Below are positions 1-10,600 of a stretch of DNA of 64,000 bases, piece by piece. The DNA comes from Cylicocyclus nassatus (lineage: Eukaryota; Nematoda; Chromadorea; Rhabditida; Strongylidae). The stretch spans positions 3,404,359 to 3,468,358 of the forward strand of contig CATQJL010000223.1 in the NCBI GenBank assembly GCA_958299035.1. The letters run 5' to 3'. The notes beneath the pieces are model-generated. The model had not been told where the DNA came from and made no database searches. It saw nothing but the letters and a program-made list of their open reading frames with translations. Within the stretch, counting starts at the first letter, position 1; each line of letters starts with the position of its first letter. The position numbers and the translations under genes are program-made.

Positions 1-54
1 CATGAAATGATTCGACTATAGGTGTTTTCCCTTCGAACTCCAGGATTTACTGAT

Positions 55-952
55 ACTATTCCAGTATACCGACCCCAGAAATTAAAAATCTCGGATTTTG
101 CTCAAACTCTGTATAGGGGATTATTCGACCCGCTGATGCCAAATATCACACCGATTCCGTGCGATAGCGCCATTTTCCGGGGTTACGGTGGGTACACGGT
201 AGGGGGTCAAAATCACAAAATTCTCCGAAACTCGGTGCAGATGGGTTATTTGACATGCTGAACACGAATACAATATCCATTCATTACGATAGCTCCTCAT
301 TCCGGGGTTACGGTGGGAATACGGTAGGAGGTCTAGGCAACAAAATTCGGTGTAGGGCGATTCGCACGACCATAGTTTTCCATACAGGACCACCGCCGCG
401 CGTGACGCACCCTGCGGAGGCTTTTGCCTATAGGCAAAGCCGCCGCAGGGTCCTCCCCCTGCTTTGCTTATAAGCAAAGCAGGGGGAGGAAATCAGCGAA
501 GTGCGCGACGTATTAAGACAAGACAAACTCAGGCGCTGGAGACCGCCCGTGCGGAAAGACCGTCTCCCACAAAATTCGCTGACGGTGCGGGGTGGTTATT
601 TGACATGCTGATCACGAATATGACATCACTCGTCAATGTCTTAGATTTCAAGCCTTGAATCTCGAATTAGCGGTAGTATTGGTAATGTATAGCCACCGTA
701 ACTTTGAAGTGAGGAGCTACCGTAACGAATGGATATCGTATTCGTGTTCAGCATGTCAAATAACTATCTGCACCGAATTTCGAAGAATTTTGTGATTTTG
801 ACCTCCTACCATATACCCACCGTAACCCCGGAAAATGGCGCTATCGCACGGAATCGCCATGATACTCGGCATCAGCGGATCGAATAACCCCCTTATACCG
901 AGCTTGAGCGAAATCTGCGATTTTTAATTTCTGGGGTCGGTATACTGGAATA
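55..952. repeat. Foldback element, about 240-bp inverted arms
   Basis: The stretch 55-298 reappears as its reverse complement at 711-952, including the outer TTCCAGTATACCGACCCC and the inner GTAGCTCCTC (rc) edges. The arms differ by scattered point changes. No transposase-like protein is visible between them, and the ORFs here are shadows of the inverted arms. A non-autonomous foldback or MITE is the simplest reading; no target-site duplication could be fixed. Confidence 0.7.
410..490. repeat. Two abutting palindromes in the foldback loop
   Basis: Positions 410-450 form a near-perfect hairpin (CCCTGCGGAGGC ... GCCGCCGCAGGG). Positions 451-490 are an exact 40-nt palindrome centred on TTATAA. 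Both share the core GCTTT/AAAGC around TATA-type centres. They lie between the two arms of the surrounding foldback. Confidence 0.85.
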
Positions 953-1218
953 GCGCCCATATACTCTCCCATGGAGTGCAAGCTCCACTCCCGCCCTCTC
1001 AGCAGTCTTCGCAACAGCAAATGCGTGTCTTTGACAATTTTGAAAAATGCATTGCATGATTTCAAACACTTAAAGGGTGCAAAACTCTAAGTATAAGTAG
1101 AAGTGAATCTGCTGAGCCACTACTTTTGAGCAAGCTTCTCCGACTCAAGGCTTGTTTCAACTTGCTGGACATCAACTGAAAAGTTTTCATGCTAAATGTT
1201 ATTATCACCAGTGTTTAG

Positions 1219-1614
1219 GAAGAGGAAGTCGTGATTGGACAATCCTCATCAAGCAGAAGTCGAACCCATAAATCCTCGCATGATTCACGCGTGGGAGTGA
1301 GAAAGAGCGGATCTGAAGGGAGCGCAAAAAGACGATCGAGAAAATCAAAATCGAAGAAAGCAAGATCAAGGAAATCAAGATCGAGGAAGTCAAGATCAAG
1401 GAAGTCAAGGTCAAGGAAATCGAAATCTAAGAAACATTCTAAAAGTGCCAAGAAAGCTCAAGATATGAAGCCTAATCAAACATTGGGGGAGTCGCCGGTT
1501 AGCATACGTAAAATCAACGATGTCCGACTACCTACTTTGTTGCAGGCTGTTACACCTAAGCACCAACTGCGAGAAAGCGCTGGACGGGCGCCCTACAGTT
1601 TGGGATCACTATGA
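1219..1614 (+). CDS. Arg/Ser-rich protein, probable terminal exon
   Basis: An open frame follows the acceptor-like TGTTTAG at 1212-1218 and ends at TGA 1612-1614. The middle encodes repeated R-K-S and R-S-R-K-S units (about residues 35-75), like the RS domains of splicing factors and other nuclear RNA-binding proteins. The tail after the repeats is not low complexity. No RNA-recognition motif is visible upstream, where a foldback element begins. It may be the last exon of an SR-type gene, or a fragment of one. RS runs can arise from simple-sequence expansion, so function is only suggested. Confidence 0.45.
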   Translation, partial: EEEVVIGQSSSSRSRTHKSSHDSRVGVRKSGSEGSAKRRSRKSKSKKARSRKSRSRKSRSRKSRSRKSKSKKHSKSAKKAQDMKPNQTLGESPVSIRKINDVRLPTLLQAVTPKHQLRESAGRAPYSLGSL

Positions 1615-1811
1615 TTAGACATTTTTGAATCAAAAAAGCATTTTTGAAATTATTCTTATCAGTCATATTGTCTTCAATGTCCACTTGTCGCATTTAATCG
1701 AAACTTGTAAAGAATGTCAATTAGATATTGTCTCAATTTTTGGCTCTTGCAAGTTTCACATATAGCAACCAACCCAAAATGCATCCTAAGCCATCACAAA
1801 ATATAATTCAA

Positions 1812-2106
1812 GACTTTCGATTCTCCTGCATTATGTTCACTTATGTGTCATAACGAATAAACCAAGCGTAAGTGAATGGCAGATCCCATGGGGGTAGGGG
1901 AACGAAAGCCGCCAATTTGAGCCGCCTTTCGCGGCCAACTGGTCCTTTCGCAATGTTGTTGCATGCCGTCCCAGGACCAGCCGTCCGCGGAGGCGGCCCA
2001 AACTGGCGGCTTTCATTACCCTACCCGACTTTCGATTCTCCTGCATTATGTTCACTTATGTGTCATAACGAATAAACCAAGCGTAAGTGAATGGCAGATC
2101 CCATGG
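1812..2106. repeat. 80-bp perfect direct repeats flanking a foldback
   Basis: The 80 bases 1812-1891 are repeated without a mismatch at 2027-2106. The 135 bases between them begin GGGTAGGGG and end CCCTACCC, and fold back on themselves (AAAGCCGCCAATTT against AAACTGGCGGCTTT). The perfect identity suggests a recent event. The direct repeats are too long for an ordinary target-site duplication. Confidence 0.85.
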
Positions 2107-2849
2107 AACAGACAAATACTTGTTAGGCATCAGTCGCAGCATTTATTTTGCGGCACACCTAATTTACTCACAAGGAGTGGACACTTAGTCAAAGGCAAAC
2201 TTGCAAATAAAATGATTATCTTTTTAGAGAACTTCAGATGCTACTCTTAGTTTTGTCTCTCTTACCTGTGGAGAGCCTTTTCAAGAAGAGCATGTTTACG
2301 TAGAAAGTATCTAGAAACTATCTGAATATCCGAGTTGGAATTAATTTTCAAAAGAGATTTTGACTCAAATGGTAATAGTATTAGTTGCCTGGACACTTTA
2401 TACAATGCAACTTTTTGATGACTTTAACAAGACTTCTACAATGGGTCTGCAATTCATCGAATAGAAAGATGTTTCACTCGCTGCTAAGGACTTCATTTAA
2501 ATGTGTATGTCTCACTGTTTGACTCAGAAAGTGGGGTCACATACGCTTGGACAACACGTATTGGACCTCATTTTCACATATGATGAGGATGCGTTGAGAG
2601 ATATAAGTGTGGACACCCCCCCCCCCTTGGGAAGAGTGACCATGCTTCAGTGTGTTTTCGAGTGAATCACTATGAATCACAAGATACAGGGTATGTTATG
2701 TATAGGGATTTCAAACATATGGATCTTAATGGAGTAAGACAGCATCTTACTGGAGTAGACTGGTACGGTTCATTCAGAACTGTTTCCACAGTCAATGAGA
2801 TGTATGAAATCTTTTTCAATATACTTTATCATACTATTGAGAGCTATGT

Positions 2850-3128
2850 ACAGTCGCTTCATTTCTTATGATCATGTGTGTCTTGCACACAAAGTTCACC
2901 TTTGGCGTCCCCATCCTAGATTCGTGGGAGAAACAAGCCTTCAGGTAAGTGTTTCCAAGGTGTTCTTAGCATTTTCTTTCCTTTTTAGCTACTAGTCACC
3001 TCAAATTGATGTAATGGATAACAATCGGTAAGTCTCTTGCGTTTTTGCGATTGCAAATTCAGGATGAGGACGCCAAAGTGGACTGTGTGTGCAATGGCAC
3101 ATATGATCATATGAAATGAAGCGACTGT
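2850..3128. mobile_element. MITE, ACAGTCGCTTCAT family, copy 1
   Basis: A 279-bp element with inverted ends ACAGTCGCTTCATTT / AAATGAAGCGACTGT that stay similar for about 60 bp. It sits inside the CR1 LINE. The LINE reading frame resumes if the element and one copy of a flanking ATGT are removed. Two more copies are in this window (17088-17367 and 33814-34861). Confidence 0.8.
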
Positions 3129-4026
3129 ATGTTCCTTTGGCAGAGAGTTCTTTTCGGAGTGTAAAAATGCCTCATTACCTTCAAAGATTTTATCATATGA
3201 GAAAACAAGCATGGAGATTGGCAGCTACTAGTAAAAATACTAGTATGATAAATTTTGTGGATTGAATAACAAATTTACCAAACTGCTTAAAAAATATAAT
3301 GTTTCTATTGAGAGAAGAGTAATTGAATCTGGAATGAGATCAGGGTTTTATAAATTGATCAATTCTAGACTCAAAGGTGGAAGAGAGCTGGGGGATTTGC
3401 AGAGAGATAGTGGTGAAGTTATATGCAATAATGGAGATAAAGCGGAATATTTTGCGGACTTTTTCGCTAAAACATTTGTTGAAGAGAACGATGAAAGTGA
3501 AATTCCAAATTACCAAGTATGACTGATGGAGTATGGTACAGGAATGAAGACATCTATCAAATACTGATGAAGTGGCCTAAGTCAACTTCTATAACACCTG
3601 ATTTCGTACAATTACGTTTTATCAAATCAATAGCAGATATATTGAGTGGGCCGCTTCAATACATTTTCAATTTGAGCACGATGCGCGCAGAAATTCTTGA
3701 TCGTTGGCATGTGTCTTTTGTCAGACCTAATTCTAAGAAACCTCTTACTAGTTCAGAAAACTATTGACCAGTTAGCATAACGTCTATTTTCGCTAGACTA
3801 TTTGAGAAAATACTGAAAAAGCATATTTAAAGCATTTAGAGACTTATAAGGTGATAGCAAGTGAGCAACACGGGTTTCAAAACGGTAAACCTACTGTTAC
3901 GGCTATGTTACAAGCGGTCAATGATTGGACAACACAATTAGATAAAGGTCAAAGTATTGACGTGATTTATTTAGATTTTACGAAAGCATTTGACAAAGTT
4001 CCTCACAGTAAGTTGATCTTTAAACT

Positions 4027-4196
4027 GTCGTTTCGTACAACTTTTTGTCTTTTTCCTGCAAGATGACAAGGCGTTTGGGCTAGTAGATCTCATATGTTAC
4101 TCACTTATTACAGGCTCTGACGAAGGCGAGTTGGCCGAAACGTTAGCCTAATAAACGTTATACCAATCTTGGTGAAAGCTTAGACATTCTACAAAG
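4027..4196 (+). mobile_element. Short retroelement-like insertion in the CR1 LINE
   Basis: 170 bp interrupt the reverse transcriptase frame between FDKVPHSKL and the continuation at 4197. The insertion is flanked by near-identical 12-mers (GATCTTTAAACT 4015-4026 and GATCTTCAAACT 4197-4208), a likely target-site duplication. It carries the hammerhead-like core at 4113-4148. Terminal hammerhead motifs are known in Penelope-like retroelements, so a 5'-truncated Penelope-like or related element is the best guess. Confidence 0.5.
4113..4148 (+). ncRNA. Hammerhead-ribozyme-like core
   Basis: The order is GGCT, CTGACGA, a short GGC...GCC stem, GAAA, CGTT, AGCC. The first and last blocks pair (stem I). 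CTGANGA and GAAA match the conserved hammerhead core. Stem III would be minimal (AC/GT), as in the small type I hammerheads of Penelope-like elements. An extra A precedes stem II, so activity is uncertain. A second copy with a different but still complementary stem I/II is at 30984-31018. Confidence 0.5.
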
Positions 4197-5354
4197 GATC
4201 TTCAAACTTATAGCCGTAGGAATACATCCACGGATTTTAGCTTGGAATGAAGCTTTCTTGAGTGAGAGGACATTCGCGGTCCATGTCAATCGCACGTTTT
4301 CTTCCCCTAGAAGAATGCAGTGTGGGGTTCCACAGGGGGGTTGTTCTTTCGCCTATTTTCTTCAACATATTCACTCATGAGCTCCTGCGCATACCATTGT
4401 CTAAAGGAGTTTCTTGCAGCGCATTCGCGGATGATGTTAAGCTCTACAATGCTGCAAATGATGACGTTGAACGTAAACAATTACAAGATGCATTGGATGA
4501 GGTGCTTGATTGGTCACTAGTATGGGCTCTGCCCATTTTAAAAGGAAAAACAAAAGTACTACACTTAGGTTCCAATAATATAAGATACCTCTACCGTTTG
4601 GGAGGTAGCCCGCTTGCAGCTGTTGACTCAATTAGAGACTTGGGGTTTCTGGTCACAAGTATTCTTTCGTTTGATGAGCATTGTAAAGTAGCTGCAGACA
4701 AGGCTACGGTGGCAATTCACAATTTGTACAGAGGACTGTCACGCACAGATCCTAATATTCTTTTGGAGGCTTAAAAGACTTTTATTCGACCAATGTGTTG
4801 GAATATGGTACTGTTATTTATAGTCCACATACCCAAAAGGCAATCAACTATTTGGAGAAAGTACGAAACAGTTTCACAAGAAAGTTACTGATTAGGACGA
4901 TTGGTTTCAATTATGATCAAATACCATCCAGTCAAGTCCATAATGCAAATCTTGGGCTCTCAAGTCTTGCTTATAGAAGAAAAAAATATCACGGTGCACA
5001 AAATAATATTTGGAACATACAAGTTCGATTTGAGGAACTTTTTTGTGACCAGATCCTCTAACACTAGAGGTGAACTTAGAAAGCTTGTGTTACCAAAGGC
5101 TAGGCGAAATGTTAGAAGGCACTTTTTCACGTGCCGAGTGGCGCATGATATAGATATGCTTTTGAGAAAGAATGTTCGTGGCATCGCAATGTTCAAATAA
5201 GTTTTGAGAGGCTACCTGAAAACATACTGACACTTTTTTTTGCTCAGGTGCTGTTGTGTTGACAATTTTGTTTTTTTGTTGTTGTTTGTTTATTTCTTTT
5301 TCATAGGGGCATCCCTATGCACAGATAAATAAATAAATAAATAAATAAATAAAA

Positions 5355-7696
5355 AGGCTAACACTTACTTTTCCAATAATGCTTGCCCCTAGTAGACCGC
5401 TGAAGCGTCAAAACAGCCAATCTCACATCGTCCAAGAGTAAAAAAAGCAATGAAAGCATGAATTGTACTCTCACCGACAATTAGCTTATTCTGCTTAGAG
5501 CACAGTACGGTAGGAGGAAAGAGCTTGGATGTTCAGTTTAGCAGTAAGTACGCGCATACTAATATTTGTACCTCTCTCATAGTTATCGTTCAAATAAGAA
5601 CAGCAGTTCATGAAATTCTCACAGTTAAGCTGATATTTACCAAAGTTTCACATATCGTAAGCTTCAGGGGCTCCAACACTGCCTCATCTTGTGCTCTACA
5701 GTACAAAAAAGACTTCTTTTTCGCGAAAGCTCACGTTTCACCAAATCCATAGCGTTCAACTTCCTCACTGCATCGCCATCATTTATTCATTTGATTTCTA
5801 TTTCCATTATCAGGCACTCCTTTACTTCTGCAATTCTGTGTAGCGGAGTAGAAGGCCTTCTGACTGAGCCCATGTATCAAATCCGCTTTCCCACAGTAGC
5901 CGCTGATTCCCCCCCCCTCCCTCCCCCTATTCAGCGTGGGAGGTTGAGGCTCCTCTTCTTCCACACCCGCGTTTACTTAGGCTAATGGAGCAATGTCAAA
6001 AACATCCTAGTTTTGCAAAGATTCTGCCTCTAACCTTGGCGGTGTCTGCTCACTCTCTTATCAAATTAAAATAGTAAACGATTGTTTTTGTCATCTTCGC
6101 TCTAATCGGGTAGATTTCAGAACCAGCGTACGAAGATCCGAGGGTCGATATTGCTGAGCCTGCCTTTCAGCCGAAAAGTAGACAGAAATTTACGATCGAG
6201 TCATGATAAACGGGAAGCTCATTCTTAATGTAGAGTGCAGAGATGACGTTAAATCAGAGATCAATTCTTCTGCAAGAATAGCGAAACTTGATTAAGCGTA
6301 AAATCAGCGAATTAGGAAAATTTCTAATAAAGAAAGCCGTTGCCCGGACAAGCACCAGTTGCATATTCCCTGATATTAATACATCATCTACACATCTATA
6401 AAACAAATAAGTGTAAATTTCTTTGTTCGTAGAAAAACCCGCTAGCTACTGAACCAATCAAGCTGAAACTTTGGACACATATGTTTTCCACTCCCGGAGA
6501 TTTTTGGTTACCTTTCAAAGCGAAGTGTTAGGTACCACTATTGATTCATGGATTTACACATTCCTATTAAAATAAGCCCCTTATAGATCCACTTTGCCAA
6601 TTTCGTGCAAACAACTGTGTAGCTAATGTGTACACGAAACTGGCAAAGCCGTGAATTTTTCCATGAGATTGATGCTGTGATCAAAGCAAGTGAGTAAGTA
6701 GGCTCATGCACAGGGGGGGGGGGGGGAGGTCTTGTACCGTGTATCAAGTGCGCAGAAGGGAGGAAGAAGAGTGAATGTGAAGAAGGGGGGAGGGGGGGGG
6801 GGTGAAGTCAGTGGACAAAAACAGGCCTTAAGCCATTTTGTCCTCAAATGTCATATACAGAACAACTGTAAATGATATCTCTCACAACATCAAATAGTGG
6901 CCCGGGCAAAACCGGGGAAGCCAGTCAGTAAGCATTCACTATGCAGGTTCATCATTCTGTTCACTTGACGTGAGGGGACAGGGGAAGGGGGGGGGGGAGC
7001 TTACAAAGCAACGTCTGGGTACTCATTAGAGATTCCGCTACGACATGTACCTCACTACAAATGTATTCTGATTTTAGGTTCTACAAACTGCCAATCATAT
7101 ATTTATTGATTCTTATGCTCACCTATACTTTTACCTTCTCATGTTACGGCTTTCTAGATGTGCATGTTTATACCGAGTAAACTTCCAATTTAATATGATG
7201 TTTTTTTATGGAGAACACGCTATGTAAAACCACCTCGCAGCGTGTGATAGTGCGTGATTGTTTCGAAGAAATATCAAACGCTTCAAACGAAAACCTAGGA
7301 GTACTGTAGGAACACCTCGAAAAAATATGTATGAAGAGGACGTCATTAATCAACTGAAAAGAGGTAATGGCATCCCTGTAACTAACTGCATCACGTCTCT
7401 TGAATTGAAACCCATTGCCCTTGTTAGATATATCCCAAAGCACCTTTTGACGTGAAAATTCGACGAGCAGCCCAAAAAATTAAAACGCAAGATGAAGGAT
7501 CAAATGTGTCTGCTAGATTTTGTCTATCATCTTTACTCAGTGGGTTTGTCGAAATTTCGTATCCATGCTGTATTGGCATATAAGGGTTGCCCAGGTAACC
7601 TTTTCTTTCATATTCTATGTTTGCTATGAACTTTGTAAATTCACATTCGAAATTATTTAATTAAGTGCGCAGAATTAGTTTAGGTCGAAATAATCA
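5355..7696. other. Gene-free stretch with G-runs
   Basis: I see no supported exon here. The notable content is a C-run near 5910 and three strong G-runs at about 6713-6726, 6785-6802 and 6985-6998, giving a purine-rich + strand. Short open frames at 7168-7455 on both strands lack splice or family support. This is the 3' flank of the minus-strand prominin-like gene. Confidence 0.5.
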
Positions 7697-10600
7697 TTAT
7701 TGATTATCCGCTGTGCCCGCTTCAGCTCGGTATGGTAGATTTTGATTGACGTCTTGTTGTATGATCATATTCGCTCCTTCATCTCGAACACTTAATCTTT
7801 TGGATTTCTTCTTTTTGTGCCCTTCCTTGTTTTCGAGTAAGTCCTGGAACAACAAAAAAGCACCAAAGTTAAGATTTTGTAGGAATCAATAGGGCAATGT
7901 TTGAATTGGGAGAGTAAAGCAGAAAGTGATTATGGAAGGGAGACGAAAGTCATATTTTCAAAAGGATTATGTACCAGTATTCAATAGTACTAAGGATACT
8001 ACAAACTCAAACGATTTGCTTTGCATTGACATGAGAGCAAGCGTACAATTCGGAAAAAAAACTTGTGCGAAAACGTACCAGTTCAAGAAGCGGCGCCTCA
8101 AGTTCTTCCTAAAAAGATCATTTTGATTAGAAATACATTGAGAGATTTTTACAAATTTCTTCGAATGCAAACCTCGTCCTGCGTCTCCAAATTTTTATTC
8201 TCGCGCTGAAACCAATGTGAAAGCATAGATTGAAACATCGCAGACACGAACACACCTCTTGGGCGGTCAGTTCAGTAACTGGAGGAGGCTTCCACTATAA
8301 AATATATTTAGTTACAATCAATGTACGATAATCAGGCACACTCACATCGCGTATTGACGTAATCAGCTCCGCTGGTAATGGTTCAGGCTAAAAGTCAGTA
8401 TGAATTGACACATTCATTAGAAACAAGTCGCGCAAGGCCAAGCACATGCCCTACCTTTCCGCCTGGATAAACTTTCCACGAGCGCTAAAAATTCAGAATT
8501 TAATCTTTTGTGGAGTGAGGAGGAGTAAATACCTGTCTGACTGATGGTTCGTATGGATCCCAAGCTACCTGTAATCTCATTACAAAAGTCATTGTTAACA
8601 GCTGTACCAAAGTGCAAAAAGCTCACCTTTGGCATTTGAGCAGGTTCCTGTTTTGCGACCTACAATGCGAAAGAAGAAATTCAAATTTGACTCCAACAAA
8701 ACAAAAAACATACCTCCGGTTTTGCAGGTGGTATCATTTCCTCATCATCCTGAAGCTTGAATATCAATACGTATACAAATTTTGATAGGAGAGAGTAATA
8801 TTCAGCGATGCGATGCAACAGAGTAATTGAAATTAATTGCATACTTGCTCTGTTTAGGTTGGTCCGAAAGTTTTGTCATTTTTTTTAATCCTTCGGCAAG
8901 CACGCTAGAATGAAGATAAACAAATGCTTCAAAATATATCTAATGCAGAATTTCTTCCACTTTTTGGCTGCTAAACTCCCATTGTGTTTTGCTGCGAGAG
9001 TGACGAGATAATTGCTGGAAATTACAACCACTCGTTTTTACCATGTCCAACTTTCGCTAACTTTCAAAATTTTTGTATGAGACTTTCGAAGGAGCCCTAA
9101 TAACCAGCAGGTAGGGCAAGCCTTTTGCCAACAGAAGCAATTTTTTTCTTTTTTTAGTTGCTTTTTCAGATTTTTGCTAGATAATTTTCTAAAGTCTTGT
9201 GTTTTGGAAAAGTCGCATAATCTGTTATTGCACCAAACATTTGCAAAACATGCAGAAAACTGAGGCTGCAACGATTATTACTACCGATACCATTACAAAG
9301 TAGATGAGCGATTTTCGAAACAAAATGGGAGTTTAGCATTTTCGCTTCAAATAATGAAGATTTTGAAATATAGGTTACGTCAGTGCGCACTCCAATAATT
9401 AAGAAATACTGCGATTTTCCCCACAAATTTAGCCTGTCTCGGCAAAAAAAAGACAAGTGTTAGGAAGAGGAGAAAAATTTGTATTGAATGGTGACTGAAC
9501 TGTTTATTAACATTTTATGTTCTACGAGGTTAAAATAGGCTGAATGTAAAATTTGGTCACTCAAAAAAACAAGTCGTGGAAATTCTGAAAGACAAGCCAT
9601 AGGGCTACAAAAATTTGTTTCTGTTGGCAAAAGGTTTGCCCTATCTGATGGTTATTAGGGCTCCTCCGAAAGTCTCATACAGAAATTTTGAAAATGAGCG
9701 AAAGTTGGACGTGGTAAAAACGAGTTGTTATAATTTCGAGGAATTTCTCATCAATCTTGCAACGAAACACACTGGGAGTTTAGTAGCTAAAAAGAGGAAG
9801 AAATTCTGCATTGGATATATTTTGAAGCGTTTGTTTATATTCATTCTAGTGTTTGCCGATGGATTGAAAAAACTGACAAAACTTTCGGACCAACCTATTA
9901 TTTGCAGTCCTACAGGTGATTTTGTCAAAAACAAGAATTCTATAGCATTTTATTGATAATCAGATTATTTCGTTGTTGTTCTGAAAGACTTGATTGTTAA
10001 CTCTACCTGAGTCCGGTCATACTTCGCCTGTCTTGCAGCTGCTGCTGGAGGAACCTGAACATGTTTGATATTCCTTAGCTGGGGTGATTTAGATAAAAGG
10101 TGAGCTTCATCATCCTAGTGTAATAATAAATTCCTTTGCAACATAGTAGCTCTTGTTTTGCAGCTATTCACTCAGATGGGACAAAAAGCAACATAACCTC
10201 TTCAGCTTTCTTGACTTTTGGTTTTCTGACACTTTTCTTGGTTTTATTCTGTAAAAATCAACTTTTGTTACGACACAACTTTCAGATAGAATAATGTAAC
10301 CTTCGCTTTTACGGATGGTGGCCTAGCCTGCTTTGGCGGTTTATGTTTCTGCAAATAAGTTCGCACGCGAATGGACAGTAAGAAATATCATATAGTTTGG
10401 AGCGAAGTTTGTTTGACTTCGCTTCTCTCTTAATGAATACTAACAGCACTGGCGATTAGGACTGTGACTACATGGTTCAGAATCTCTCACAGCGCTACTT
10501 CATACCTGCCCTCTCAACCGAACAGACAAGTCATGGATGTAGAAAATGCATTTGCAATCTTGATATTTACACCTGAGCATTGATGTCTCCCTTCATACAG

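Larger units (their letters stand above)
2340..5354 (+). mobile_element. CR1/jockey-type LINE, inactive
   Basis: Degenerate coding pieces occur in the order of a non-LTR retrotransposon. The C-terminal endonuclease region is at about 2505-2690 (a frame ending in a GRSDH-like motif). A linker is at 2650-2850. Reverse transcriptase pieces are at 3262-4070 and 4190-4770, with DFTKAFDKVPH, CGVPQGG and FADDVKLY motifs. The maturase/thumb part is at 4795-5060. The element ends in an (ATAA)n tail at about 5325-5354, as CR1-like LINEs do. It is broken by in-frame stops (TGA near 3765, TAA near 4772), a frameshift at about 4337 just after the GVPQGG motif, and two insertions (2850-3128, 4027-4196). 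It is an old dead copy, truncated at its 5' end. Confidence 0.8.

Noticed and set aside
3262..5200. A retained host gene with reverse transcriptase similarity
   Set aside because: In-frame stops, a frameshift, two insertions and an (ATAA)n tail mark it as a dead LINE.
7168..7455. Overlapping + and - frames 3' of the prominin-like gene
   Set aside because: Both are open by chance in the same interval; no splice sites or family features.
9615..9956. 113-codon + frame
   Set aside because: It lies in the inverted arm of the mariner-type element at 8857-9895 and mirrors the other arm; no transposase motif.
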